A DNA stretch of 13,730 bases from JBOHUX01 sp050734915 (GCA_050734915.1 JBOHUX010000050.1:1-13730); one strand, 5' to 3'; positions 1 to 6,802 are shown, counted from the first letter of the stretch. The notes: generated by a model not told the origin, from the letters alone. Numbers and translations: made by a program.

Positions 1-469
1 GGCCTGGGCGGGGCCTCGCGAGACGGCCACGCCGCCGCCGGCCGCGGGCGACTTCACCGCCGGCGCCCCGGATCGGTCCCGGTACCTCGACCATGGAGAG
101 GTGGCCGGGCGGGGCCCGGAGGTGATCCTGCTCGACGCGCGCGCCCCCGAGCGCTACCGCGGCGAGACGGAGCCGGTCGATCCCCGGCCGGGACACATCC
201 CCGGCGCCCGGTCCGCCTTCTGGAAGGGCAGCGTGGGAGCGGACGGGCGGCTCCTGCGGGCGCCCGCCCTGCGGGCCCGGTTCGCGTCGCTGGGCGTCAC
301 CGAGGGCTCGCGCGTGGTCGCGTACTGCGGCTCGGGGGTCAACGCCTGTCACGATCTCCTCGCGCTGGAGGTAGCCGGGCTCGGCCGGGGGCGGCTCTAC
401 GCGGGCTCCTGGAGCGACTGGTCGAGCCGGCCGGACGCCGCCGTGGCGACCGGCGACGAGCAGGTGTAG
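1..469 (+). CDS. Sulfurtransferase, 3' part (3-mercaptopyruvate/thiosulfate type), 5'-truncated by the window edge
   Basis: The reading frame is open from base 2 and ends at TAG 467-469, giving 155 visible residues; the start lies outside the window. What remains is an inter-domain linker and the C-terminal, catalytic rhodanese domain of a two-domain sulfurtransferase. The domain shows the LLDAR strand, an 'ERYRGETEPVDPRPGHIPGA' segment (typical linker around the substrate-binding RYRG and GHIPGA motifs), and the active-site loop CGSGVN after VVAY. The catalytic Cys codon is at 326-328. In the family a CGSGV(T) loop marks mercaptopyruvate sulfurtransferases, whereas thiosulfate-specific rhodaneses have CRKGVT, so mercaptopyruvate is the likelier donor. 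A GTG at 101 could initiate, but the open frame and family-like sequence upstream argue that it is internal. fabI follows 58 bases downstream on the same strand; no functional link is apparent. Confidence 0.88.
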   Translation, partial: AWAGPRETATPPPAAGDFTAGAPDRSRYLDHGEVAGRGPEVILLDARAPERYRGETEPVDPRPGHIPGARSAFWKGSVGADGRLLRAPALRARFASLGVTEGSRVVAYCGSGVNACHDLLALEVAGLGRGRLYAGSWSDWSSRPDAAVATGDEQV

Positions 470-527
470 GTACGCTGTCGGGGATGCTCGTCAAGGCAGG
501 GACCCAGGCGCGTCGTCGGGCGGGCAC

Positions 528-1316
528 ATGCTCCTAGAGGGCAAGAGGCTCCTCGTGACGGGCGTGCTCAGCCGCCAGAGCATCGCCTATGCGATCGCGG
601 AGACGGCCCAGAAGGAGGGCGCCGAGATCGTCCTGACCAGCTTCGGGCGAGTGATGAGCATCACGCGCATGACGGCCAAACGGCTGGATCCGGTGCCGGA
701 CATCCTGGAGCTGGACGTCAGCCGGCCGGACGACTTCGCGGCGTTGACAGGCGAGCTCGAGAGGCGCTGGGGACGCGTGGACGGCGCCGTCCACGCGATC
801 GCGTTCGCGCCCGAGGACGCTCTCGGGGGCAACTTTCTCGAGACCGGCTGGAAGAGCGCTTCGGCGGCCCTCGAGGTGAGCGCCTTCTCGCTCAAGGAGC
901 TGGCGGTCGCCATGCTGCCGCTGATGCGGGAGGCCGGCGGGTCGATCGTGACGCTTGACTTCGACAACTCCACCCAGGCGTGGCCCTCGTACGACTGGAT
1001 GGGCGTCTCCAAGGCGGCCCTGGAGGCGATCGTCCGCTACCTCGCCCGCGACCTCGGCCGCTACGGGATCCGCGTCAACGCCATCGCCGCCGGGCCGGTG
1101 CGCACGCTGGCGGCGCGCGGGGTGCCCGGCTTCGGCCTCGTCGAGGAGACCTGGGGCCGGCGGGCGCCGCTGGGCTGGGACACCAAGGATCCGAGCCCCA
1201 TCGCAAAGAGCGTCTGCGCGCTCCTCTCGGACTTCCTGCCCGCCACCACCGGCGAGATGGTCCACGTGGACGGGGGCTATCACGCGATTGGCGCCGAGAT
1301 GCCGGCCGAACCCTGA
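528..1316 (+). CDS. fabI: Enoyl-[acyl-carrier-protein] reductase (NADH), FabI/InhA type
   Basis: Cytosolic SDR-fold enzyme that reduces trans-2-enoyl-ACP in the last step of each fatty-acid (FAS II) elongation cycle. The 262 residues match the family length. Visible features are the GKRLLVTGVLSRQSIAYAIA nucleotide-binding start (residues 5-24), ELDV (61-64) contacting the adenine, and the FabI-type Y-x6-K pair Y155/K162. The position held by Tyr146 in E. coli FabI is Phe145, within LDFD, as in mycobacterial InhA (MDFD, Phe149). The C-terminal half (AAGPVRTLA, RAPLGW, CALLSDFLPATTGE) also reads like InhA. The substrate-loop stretch between RTLA and RAPLGW is about 10 residues shorter than I recall for InhA. 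ATG 528 is the first good start; no strong Shine-Dalgarno precedes it. The next gene converges from the other strand. Confidence 0.95.
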   Translation: MLLEGKRLLVTGVLSRQSIAYAIAETAQKEGAEIVLTSFGRVMSITRMTAKRLDPVPDILELDVSRPDDFAALTGELERRWGRVDGAVHAIAFAPEDALGGNFLETGWKSASAALEVSAFSLKELAVAMLPLMREAGGSIVTLDFDNSTQAWPSYDWMGVSKAALEAIVRYLARDLGRYGIRVNAIAAGPVRTLAARGVPGFGLVEETWGRRAPLGWDTKDPSPIAKSVCALLSDFLPATTGEMVHVDGGYHAIGAEMPAEP

Positions 1317-1396
1317 CCCGGGGCGGGCGCCGGGCGGGGCCATCCGAGTCCGTTCCCCTCCCCGGCCCCTGACCCTGCGGCCTCGCGCTCCCGCTC

Positions 1397-2581
1397 TCAG
1401 GCCGGGAATCGGGCGGGGGCGAGCGCGGCCAGCTCGGGAGCTGGGTCCGCGCCGCAGATGGCGTCGGCCAGCCAGCGCGCGGTGGCGGGGGCGGTCATCA
1501 TGCCGATCGATCCGTGGCCGCCGTGGACATGCAGCCCCGCCGGCTCCAGCGTCCCGGCGAGGGGCATGCCATCGGGGGTCATCGGGCGCATGCCATACCA
1601 GGCGGCGACGATCGGGGCGGAGGCCAGCCCGGGGGCGGCGGCGAGGGCGCGGGCGGCGATCTGGCGGGGCATGTCGACCCCCTCGACCGCCTCGCGAAGG
1701 GATGGTGACAGCGAGGTGCCGACGAGAGCGTCGCCGGCGGGAAGCGGGGCGATCACGAAGGCCCCCACGGCGGGGCGGTCGTGGTCTCCCGCGGCGACCT
1801 CGGAGAGGGTCGGAAACCGCGCCGCCCGACCCAGCTGATCCTGGTCGGGCCAGGACATCTCCTCCACGATCCAGGGCAGCTCGAAGCCGAGCGTGTCCGT
1901 CCGCAGGAGCCACCCCCGGCCAGTGCTGACGGGCACCGTGGGCGCCAGATCCCGGATCCAGGGACCGCTGGCGATCACCACCAGGTCCACGGCCAGCGGG
2001 CCGTCATCGGTCAGGAGTCCCTCCACCCGGCCCGACCGGACGCGTACCTCCGACACGCGCACGTGGGTCCGGATGGCGGCTCCGGCCGAACGCGCCGCTT
2101 CTGCGAAAGCCCGTGTCGCGGCGGCCGGATCCAGCGCCCACGCATCCTCCAGCAGCTCACCTCCGGCCGCGTCCAGCGCCAGGCCGGGAACGCGTTCTCT
2201 GACCTCCTGTGCATTGAGGAGCCGCGCCCGCACACCGAGCGCGGCGAGCGCGCGGGCCCGGCGGTGCGTCGATCCCAGCTGGGACTCGTCGCGCGCGAGC
2301 AGCAACTGCTGGTGGCGGCGAAGATGAAAGTCGACGGGGCCGTCGTCCAGCTCCCGATAGACGTCGAGCGATCGATGCATGATCCGCACGACCTCGGACT
2401 CGACCTGATTGAGCAGGAGGCCCATGTTGCGTCCGGAGGCGGCTCCGGCGAGGACGCGCTGCTCCAGGAGGATGACGCGGGCCCCGCGCCGCGCGAGCTC
2501 GTAGGCGACCGTGCACCCGGCGATGCCACCGCCCACCACCGCCACGTCCCGGGGGCCGCGGAAAAGGCCGGGATCGGACAT
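1397..2581 (-). CDS. FAD-dependent oxidoreductase, DAO (glycine/sarcosine/D-amino-acid oxidase) family
   Basis: Predicted flavoenzyme of 394 residues oxidising an amine or amino acid; the substrate cannot be read from sequence. The N-terminus carries the Rossmann FAD motif VAVVGGGIAGCTVAYELARR (residues 13-32; glycines 17, 19 and 22), with Glu40 at the end of beta-2 for the ribose. Downstream are the 'AASGRN' FAD loop, a VVIASGPW strand typical of the second FAD contact, and the C-terminal 'GMRPMTPDGMPLAG' and 'HVHGGHGSIGM' motifs that close the FAD site in DAO-family enzymes. The frame stays open upstream to 2788, but family homology begins just after ATG 2581, so that start is chosen. There is no clear Shine-Dalgarno before it, so a leaderless or weakly initiated mRNA is possible. 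It is divergent from the RNase H-like gene and convergent with fabI. It shows no heme or other extra domain. Confidence 0.88.
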   Translation of the reverse strand: MSDPGLFRGPRDVAVVGGGIAGCTVAYELARRGARVILLEQRVLAGAASGRNMGLLLNQVESEVVRIMHRSLDVYRELDDGPVDFHLRRHQQLLLARDESQLGSTHRRARALAALGVRARLLNAQEVRERVPGLALDAAGGELLEDAWALDPAAATRAFAEAARSAGAAIRTHVRVSEVRVRSGRVEGLLTDDGPLAVDLVVIASGPWIRDLAPTVPVSTGRGWLLRTDTLGFELPWIVEEMSWPDQDQLGRAARFPTLSEVAAGDHDRPAVGAFVIAPLPAGDALVGTSLSPSLREAVEGVDMPRQIAARALAAAPGLASAPIVAAWYGMRPMTPDGMPLAGTLEPAGLHVHGGHGSIGMMTAPATARWLADAICGADPAPELAALAPARFPA

Positions 2582-2598
2582 CGGTGTCCAGTGTAGGT

Positions 2599-2620
2599 GC
2601 CTGGCCGGCGGTGGCCGGGC
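2599..2620. other. Inverted repeat in the divergent spacer (2582-2768)
   Basis: The 8-base arms GCCTGGCC and GGCCGGGC pair around a 6-base GGCGGT loop, with one G-U pair on the + transcript. It lies 18 bases upstream of the oxidase start, in its 5' region, and 149 bases upstream of the RNase H-like start. It could be an operator or simply GC-rich background. The rest of this 187-base spacer shows no convincing paired -35/-10 boxes. Confidence 0.25.
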
Positions 2621-2752
2621 GGGGACCGAGCCTCGCAGGCGCGTTGCGGGCCCAGACCCCGCTTTCCGCGGGGGCAAGTGGGATACGAGATGTTGCGCCT
2701 CTGCCTCGACAAAGGTACCGCATGCTGTTATCGTCGCGGCGCGATCATTTTT

Positions 2753-2758
2753 GGGAGG
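2753..2758 (+). promoter_or_regulatory. Shine-Dalgarno supporting a TTG start
   Basis: GGGAGG lies 10 bases before TTG 2769. It decides the start of the RNase H-like gene, because the open frame continues more than 250 bases upstream without homology and overlaps the divergent oxidase. Confidence 0.5.
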
Positions 2759-2768
2759 CGCTGCGGTC

Positions 2769-3182
2769 TTGCGGGAATGCCTCGTCATCTACGTCGATGC
2801 CGCGCTCGACAGGAGCGGCCGCGCCGGCTGCGGGGTGGCCGTCTTCGTACGCGGTCGGGTCCTCTACACGGAGTCCTTCGGGCTCTCCCACGACGGCGGT
2901 TCGGCTCAGCTCGAGGCCCATGTCTGCGCCGCCGCGCTGGAGCTGGCGGCCGCCCGCTGGCCTCACCACCGCGTCGTCGTGCGCACCGACTGCGCACCCG
3001 TGGTGCGCAGTCGCGTCCCTGCCAGCGACACTTTCAGGATCGCGATTGACGAGGTTCGCGGCCGCTGCCGTCGCGGCTTTCGTGTGGTGCGGTATGTGAA
3101 TCGGAAGGCCAATCCCGCCCACGAACTCGCGCGGGAGGGACTCAAGAGCCTGCTTCGCCAGCGCGCGCCGGCGGCCGCCTGA
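2769..3182 (+). CDS. RNase H-fold protein (RVT_3-like / RNase HI-like domain)
   Basis: Small single-domain protein of 137 residues with the order of elements of the RNase H fold. It opens with the beta-1 strand LVIYVDAALDRSG (Asp10) followed by a GCGVAVFV beta hairpin. A helix starting QLEAHVCAAALELAAA carries Glu49. VVVRTDC carries Asp74, and VRYVNRKANPAHELAREGL ends the domain. The three acidic positions fall close to E. coli RNase HI Asp10/Glu48/Asp70. The fourth carboxylate position is His118 (N-x2-AH-x-LA instead of AD-x-LA), a variant also seen in plant RVT_3-type domains. Activity on RNA-DNA hybrids is possible but unproven. The frame is open from 2511, but homology starts at residue 4 after TTG 2769. 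GGGAGG at 2753-2758 sits 10 bases before that TTG and supports it. An arginine-rich protein is encoded next on the same strand. Confidence 0.75.
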   Translation: MRECLVIYVDAALDRSGRAGCGVAVFVRGRVLYTESFGLSHDGGSAQLEAHVCAAALELAAARWPHHRVVVRTDCAPVVRSRVPASDTFRIAIDEVRGRCRRGFRVVRYVNRKANPAHELAREGLKSLLRQRAPAAA

Positions 3183-3205
3183 CCGACCTCCGGTTCACGC
3201 GTGAC

Positions 3206-3232
3206 TTTGCCCTCGACGGGGCGCGTTATACT
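3206..3232 (+). promoter_or_regulatory. Probable sigma-70-type promoter for the arginine-rich protein gene
   Basis: The -10 hexamer TATACT at 3227-3232 matches TATAAT in 5 of 6 positions and stands out in a very GC-rich spacer. The -35 is weak: TTTGCC at 3206-3211 with 15-base spacing, or TGACTT at 3202-3207 with 19. Transcription would begin near 3239, giving a leader of about 33 bases that contains the AGGAG ribosome site at 3262-3266. The gene could therefore be transcribed independently of the RNase H-like gene ending at 3182. Confidence 0.5.
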
Positions 3233-3271
3233 GCGCCCACAGGCGTCCTTCCGGAAACACGAGGAGCAGAC

Positions 3272-3655
3272 ATGGCCGACGAGACTTCCAGCGCGACGCC
3301 GAGGCGTCGTCGAACCCGTCGCGCGACGACCGGTGGCACCACTTCTCGAGGCACGACGGGAACACGGCGACGGCGCTTGCGCGGGCCAGAGTTGGTCGAC
3401 AACTTGAACCAGATGATCGACCAGTTGATCAAGGAAAACCGCAAGCTCAAGCGGCAGGTCGATCGGCTCAGCGCGCGGGGAACCGTCGCCACGAGCACCA
3501 CCGTGGAGCGCGGCCTGCGGACGATCCAGCGCCGCGTGCAGCGTGCCATCGATGCCGGCGGGACCACCCGCCGGCGGGCGCCTCGGGGACGGGGCGCGAC
3601 CACCACCCGCCGGCGCCGGACCGCGGCCACCCCTCCGACCGAGAGCGGCACCTAG
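3272..3655 (+). CDS. Arginine/threonine-rich basic protein with central coiled coil, unknown function
   Basis: Protein of 127 residues of which about 30 are Arg (roughly 24%). Two low-complexity R/T tails flank one structured segment: tail 1 spans residues 1-38 with RRRR-type clusters at 11-17 and 32-37, and tail 2 spans about 98-127. The middle (41-66) is amphipathic with hydrophobics at 41, 45, 48, 52, 59 and 66, a heptad pattern suggesting a dimeric coiled coil. A second basic helix follows at about 78-94. The layout resembles small histone-H1-like or nucleoid-associated proteins, so nucleic-acid binding is the natural inference; no named family is recognised. AGGAG at 3262-3266 with 5-base spacing fixes ATG 3272. 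The upstream neighbour is an RNase H-fold gene, with an 89-base gap containing a promoter. Confidence 0.75.
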   Translation: MADETSSATPRRRRTRRATTGGTTSRGTTGTRRRRLRGPELVDNLNQMIDQLIKENRKLKRQVDRLSARGTVATSTTVERGLRTIQRRVQRAIDAGGTTRRRAPRGRGATTTRRRRTAATPPTESGT

Positions 3656-3710
3656 CCGGGCCGGTCTCAGGCTCGGCGGCGGGTGCGACGGCGGGTGCGA
3701 TGAAGAGTGA

Positions 3711-3736
3711 GAGGGAAGGCCGTACGGCCTCCCCTC
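3711..3736. terminator. Bidirectional hairpin between convergent genes
   Basis: GAGGG (3711-3715) pairs with CCCTC (3732-3736) and AGGCC (3717-3721) pairs with GGCCT (3726-3730), with one A/C mismatch and a GTAC loop. The core 3717-3730 is a perfect 14-base palindrome. No T-run follows on either strand, as is common in high-GC genomes. Its position between the ends of a + gene (3655) and a - gene (3765) fits a shared terminator. Confidence 0.55.
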
Positions 3737-3764
3737 ACCGGGCGGCTTATGCCGGCCCACCCGC

Positions 3765-4985
3765 CTATTCGACCGCTCTCGAGGCTCTCCAGATGACCGG
3801 TCCCGCCCAGAGCAGGACGGCGAGACCGCCCGCCCCACCGATGACGATGGTCGTGCGGGGTGAGGTGGAGGCGAGGAGGGCGCCGGCGAGCACGTAGGCC
3901 AGGGCGATGCCCGCAAACGCGGCCGCGCCGACGAGACCGAAGATGCGGCCCAGCAGCGCGGGCGGGACGCTTCGCTGGACGATGGTGGCGTAGGAGACGG
4001 TGTCGGCGCCGTTGCCGATTCCGGCGACCATCTGCAGCGCGGCGGCGGCGCCGACACTGGGAGCGAGCCCGGTCCCGAGCGTGGCCGCCCCCAGCAGCAG
4101 CCACGCGACCAGGATCAACGGGCCGGCCCGGAAGCGGCGGCCGAGCCAGGAGAGGGCGGCCGAGGCCGCCAGCATGCCGATCCCAAAGGCTCCCGTGACG
4201 ACCCCGAAACCCAGCGCGCTGGCGTGGAGCACGTCGCGGGTCAGGAAGACGAGGGAGACGTTGTCCACGCCGGTGAAGGCGACGAACATGAAGAGCCCGG
4301 CGACGAGCGCGCGCAGCAGGGGATGCCGCCACACGAAGAGCAGGCCCTCCCGGCCGCCCGAGAGGATCCCGGCCGTGGCGGCCGACGCCGCGGGACGGAG
4401 TCGGGGCAGGCCGGTGAGAAGCGCGGCCGAGATGACGAAGCTGAGCGCGTTCGCCGCCAGGCCGCCGCGGGCGCCGAACGCGGTCACCAAGCCGCCGCCG
4501 ACGAAGGGCCCCAGGGCGACCTGGAGGTTGAGCGAGGTCCCCATCCAGGCGTTGGCGTGCATGAGGTCGGCCCGCTCGACGAGGGCGGGCACCGCGCTCT
4601 GGGCGGCGGGGCCGAAGGTGGTGTCGAGGATCGCGGCACCCCCCACCATGAGGAGGAGTGTCGCGTAGGGTGGCTGCCACCAGGCGATGGCCGCGAAGAT
4701 GAGGGCCTGGCCCAGATCGCAGCCGATCATGAGCCGGCGGAGGCGGGTCCGGTCCACGACAGCGCCCGCGAGCGGTCCCAGCAGGTGGGGGAGCGACTGG
4801 GCGAGGAGGAGGCCGGCGACCGCGAATCCAGATCGCTCGACGTCCTTGACGTAGAGCAAAAGCGCGATCAGGGCGGCCCCGTCGCCGACGTGGGAGATGC
4901 TGCGCGCGAGCCACAGGCGCCGGAACGCGGGATGGCTCAGGATGACGTTGTGGCGTGCGGGCGGACCGTCGGGTGGGGCCGGCAT
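3765..4985 (-). CDS. Major facilitator superfamily transporter, EntS/MFS_3-like
   Basis: Inner-membrane secondary transporter of 406 residues with the hydrophobic pattern of about 12 transmembrane helices. The N-terminus (LSHPAFRRLWLARSISHVGD, residues 16-35) is the entry into TM1 typical of MFS_3 or enterobactin-exporter-like permeases. The loop after TM2 carries motif A as GAVVDRTRLRR (74-84). The half-repeat is seen as WRHPLLRALVAGLFMFVAFT opening the C-terminal bundle, with LGRRFRAGPL as the second motif-A-like loop. The family exports drugs, siderophores or other small molecules; the substrate cannot be inferred. ATG 4985 sits at the family start, and no strong ribosome site is visible. 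It is divergent from ftsE and convergent with the arginine-rich gene, so it is probably monocistronic. Confidence 0.88.
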   Translation of the reverse strand: MPAPPDGPPARHNVILSHPAFRRLWLARSISHVGDGAALIALLLYVKDVERSGFAVAGLLLAQSLPHLLGPLAGAVVDRTRLRRLMIGCDLGQALIFAAIAWWQPPYATLLLMVGGAAILDTTFGPAAQSAVPALVERADLMHANAWMGTSLNLQVALGPFVGGGLVTAFGARGGLAANALSFVISAALLTGLPRLRPAASAATAGILSGGREGLLFVWRHPLLRALVAGLFMFVAFTGVDNVSLVFLTRDVLHASALGFGVVTGAFGIGMLAASAALSWLGRRFRAGPLILVAWLLLGAATLGTGLAPSVGAAAALQMVAGIGNGADTVSYATIVQRSVPPALLGRIFGLVGAAAFAGIALAYVLAGALLASTSPRTTIVIGGAGGLAVLLWAGPVIWRASRAVE

Positions 4986-5040
4986 CGGGGCAGCATGTCA
5001 CCAGGCCTCGAGCCGGCGCCCGGGGAGGCGCGTCGCAAGC

Positions 5041-5116
5041 TCGGGATCCAGAATTTACAGTGCTTTACGAGCGCAGGAAAGGGGTTGTCCCCCCTCTATC
5101 GTTACCCTTCATTAGG
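5041..5116 (+). promoter_or_regulatory. AT-richer leader/promoter region ahead of the ftsEX operon
   Basis: This stretch is clearly less GC-rich than its surroundings and contains a TTTACA box (5054-5059, 5 of 6 to TTGACA), an AGGAAAGGGG purine run (5075-5084) and a small GGGG-TTGT-CCCC hairpin. No -10 box at the right spacing is convincing. It is most likely the regulatory region for ftsE on + and possibly for the divergent MFS gene, but no exact promoter can be called. Confidence 0.35.
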
Positions 5117-5830
5117 TTGCCCTCCCTCGTCGAGTTCATCGCCGTCTCCCGCTGCTACGACCGCCTGGTCGCGCTGGACGATGTTCATCTCCGCCTGGAG
5201 CCGGGTGAACTGGTGTTCCTGGTCGGCCCCAGCGGCGCCGGCAAGACGACGCTGCTCAAGCTCATCAACCGGGAGATCCGGCCCAGCGACGGCGAGGTCT
5301 GGGTGGATGGCATGCCCGCTCACCACCTCCCTGCTGGTAAGGTGGCGGAGCTGCGCCGGAGGGTCGGCGTCGTCTTCCAGGACTACAAGCTCCTGCCCCG
5401 GCTGACCGCGCTCGAGAATGTCGCCTTCGCGCTCCAGGTCAGCGACCTCAGGACCTCGGTTCGCGAGGCGAAGGATCGGGCGCTGGACGCGCTCGACGCG
5501 GTGGGGCTCGGAGAGAGAGCGGGCGCGCTGCCGTCCGAGCTCTCGGGCGGGCAGCAGCAGCGCATCGCCATCGCCCGCGCCGTGGTCAGCCAGCCGCCGC
5601 TGCTGATCGCGGACGAGCCGACCGGGAATCTGGATATGGAGACCGCCTGGCAGATCATGGATTTGTTCGAAGCGATCGCCCGCTACGGCACGACCGTTCT
5701 CGTCGCCACCCACAATGTGGACATCGTGACCAAGCTTCAGCGTCGCGTGCTGACCCTGGTCAACGGGCGTCTGGTCCGGGACCAGCCCGCCGGACACACG
5801 GGAAGGATGGTCTGGCTGGCATGGTCCTGA
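5117..5830 (+). CDS. ftsE: Cell-division ABC transporter ATP-binding protein FtsE
   Basis: Cytoplasmic ATPase of the FtsEX complex, which couples ATP hydrolysis to activation of a cell-wall hydrolase at division. The 237 residues contain Walker A GPSGAGKTT (37-45), Q-loop Gln88 in VVFQDYKLLPRLTALENV (the 'DYKLL' is characteristic of FtsE), signature LSGGQ (142-146), Walker B LLIADE (162-167) and switch His199 in ATHN. All catalytic elements are intact. The start is chosen as TTG 5117, where family similarity begins (VEFIAVSRCYDRL); a GTG at 5060 would add 19 residues with no family match, and no ATG is available in frame. There is no good Shine-Dalgarno directly before the TTG. The stop overlaps the ftsX start by 10 bases (ATGGTCCTGA), indicating translational coupling. 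Confidence 0.93.
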   Translation: MPSLVEFIAVSRCYDRLVALDDVHLRLEPGELVFLVGPSGAGKTTLLKLINREIRPSDGEVWVDGMPAHHLPAGKVAELRRRVGVVFQDYKLLPRLTALENVAFALQVSDLRTSVREAKDRALDALDAVGLGERAGALPSELSGGQQQRIAIARAVVSQPPLLIADEPTGNLDMETAWQIMDLFEAIARYGTTVLVATHNVDIVTKLQRRVLTLVNGRLVRDQPAGHTGRMVWLAWS

Positions 5831-6759
5831 CCGCTCGCTTCCCGCGCCGCCTGAATGCGGTCGCCGTCCTCCGCAACGCTTTCCGCTACCTCGTCGGCAG
5901 CGCGGGGCGGAACTGGCTCCGCAACCTCGGCAGCACCGCACCCGCGCTGGGCTCGATCACGCTCCTCCTCCTGCTGAGCGGGCTCGTGGGACTGGTGGGG
6001 GTGGCGATGAGCAACCTCGCCCAGGCTGAGGCGAGGGACGCTTCGCTCCTGCACGTCTATCTCCGAGACGACGCCAAGCCCGCGCAGGTCCAGAGCCTCC
6101 GGCTGAGCCTGAGCGAGAACTCCATGGTCCGTTCGGTGACCTACGTCAGCAAGGCCCAGGCGCTCGCCCGGGCTCAGCGTCGGCCCGGTCTCAACACCCT
6201 GATCAAGTCGTCGGGGTCGAACCCCTTCCCCGCCAGCCTCGACGTGCAGGTGACAGACGTCGGCCAGGTCGGCCGGATCGACGCCACGGTCCGCCAGTCA
6301 CCGCTGGTGGACCCCGTCTTTCCGACCTCCTACGACAAGAACGCCTACTCCCGGATCCAGAAGCTGATGATCGGCGTGGCGGTGGCCGGCGTGGCCTTCC
6401 TTGCGCTTCTCGGCTTCATCGCCATCACCGTAACCGCGAACTCGATCCGGGCGGCGATCCACGCCCGGCGGGACGAGGTGTCGATCATGCAGCTGGTGGG
6501 CGCTCCGCGATGGATGGTGAGAGGTCCCTTCGTGATCGAGGGGGCGATGACGGGAGGCCTGGCGGGAGCCGTGGCGGGCCTGATCACCGTCGCGCTCAGC
6601 CTCGCCGCCATTCAGGCGGGCGCGGGGGCGTTCGCCCAGGTGGCGCCGGGCATGACGGTCCGGCTCGCGGTGGTCGCGGCGCTGGGCCTATTCGTCGCCG
6701 GGCTGCTCCTGGGATCAGGCTCCTCGCTGATCAGCCTCCGCCGCCACCTCGAGACCTGA
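5821..6759 (+). CDS. ftsX: Cell-division protein FtsX
   Basis: Membrane partner of FtsE, 312 residues with the four-helix FtsX layout: TM1 about 41-63, a large extracytoplasmic domain about 64-180, TM2 about 183-205, TM3 about 236-262 and TM4 about 281-300. The first extracytoplasmic domain includes 'SLLHVYLRDDAKPAQVQSL' and 'NPFPASLDVQVTD', the typical beta-alpha-beta frame of this domain. The cytoplasmic loop before TM3 contains EVSIMQLVGAPRWMVRGPF, the conserved FtsX/MacB-type coupling motif that contacts the ATPase. ATG 5821 lies inside ftsE and ends 10 bases past it, so the two subunits are probably made in equal amounts. The extracytoplasmic domain would dock the coiled coil of the M23 protein encoded next. 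Confidence 0.93.
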   Translation: MVLTARFPRRLNAVAVLRNAFRYLVGSAGRNWLRNLGSTAPALGSITLLLLLSGLVGLVGVAMSNLAQAEARDASLLHVYLRDDAKPAQVQSLRLSLSENSMVRSVTYVSKAQALARAQRRPGLNTLIKSSGSNPFPASLDVQVTDVGQVGRIDATVRQSPLVDPVFPTSYDKNAYSRIQKLMIGVAVAGVAFLALLGFIAITVTANSIRAAIHARRDEVSIMQLVGAPRWMVRGPFVIEGAMTGGLAGAVAGLITVALSLAAIQAGAGAFAQVAPGMTVRLAVVAALGLFVAGLLLGSGSSLISLRRHLET

Positions 6760-6782
6760 CCGCCGGAAACCATCCCCGGCGG
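6760..6782 (+). other. GC hairpin between ftsX and the M23 hydrolase gene
   Basis: Perfect 7-base arms CCGCCGG (6760-6766) and CCGGCGG (6776-6782) enclose a 9-base loop, starting one base after the ftsX stop. With no T-run, it may be a weak attenuator or an mRNA-stability element that sets hydrolase expression relative to ftsEX. Its exact placement in the 43-base gap is suggestive, but its role is inferred. Confidence 0.4.
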
Positions 6783-6802
6783 GCGTTATCCCGCTTCGGG
6801 TT

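Noticed and set aside
484..537. 17-codon frame ending over the fabI start, a possible leader peptide
   Set aside because: No ribosome site, no regulatory codon bias and no attenuator structure; probably chance.
1336..1369. GGGGCC...GGCCCC pairing between fabI and the oxidase, considered as a terminator
   Set aside because: Six-base arms with a 22-base loop and no T-run in very GC-rich DNA; too weak to call.
534..1913. Long minus-strand open frame (459 codons) across fabI and the oxidase
   Set aside because: It spans the convergent junction of two well-supported genes, has Arg/Pro/Gly-rich low-complexity translation, and no family motif.
2511..2768. Upstream extension of the RNase H-like gene to 2511
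   Set aside because: The added residues have no homology, overlap the divergent oxidase gene, and an internal GGGAGG plus TTG explains the start better.
3678..3700. Two copies of GGCGGGTGCGA in tandem, considered as a repeat array
   Set aside because: Only two 12-base units, overlapping simple GC-rich sequence; not a CRISPR or a meaningful repeat.
3667..5405. Long open frames in other phases over the MFS gene (3667-5001 minus, 4224-5405 plus)
   Set aside because: Low-complexity shadows of the MFS and ftsE genes; no recognisable domains.
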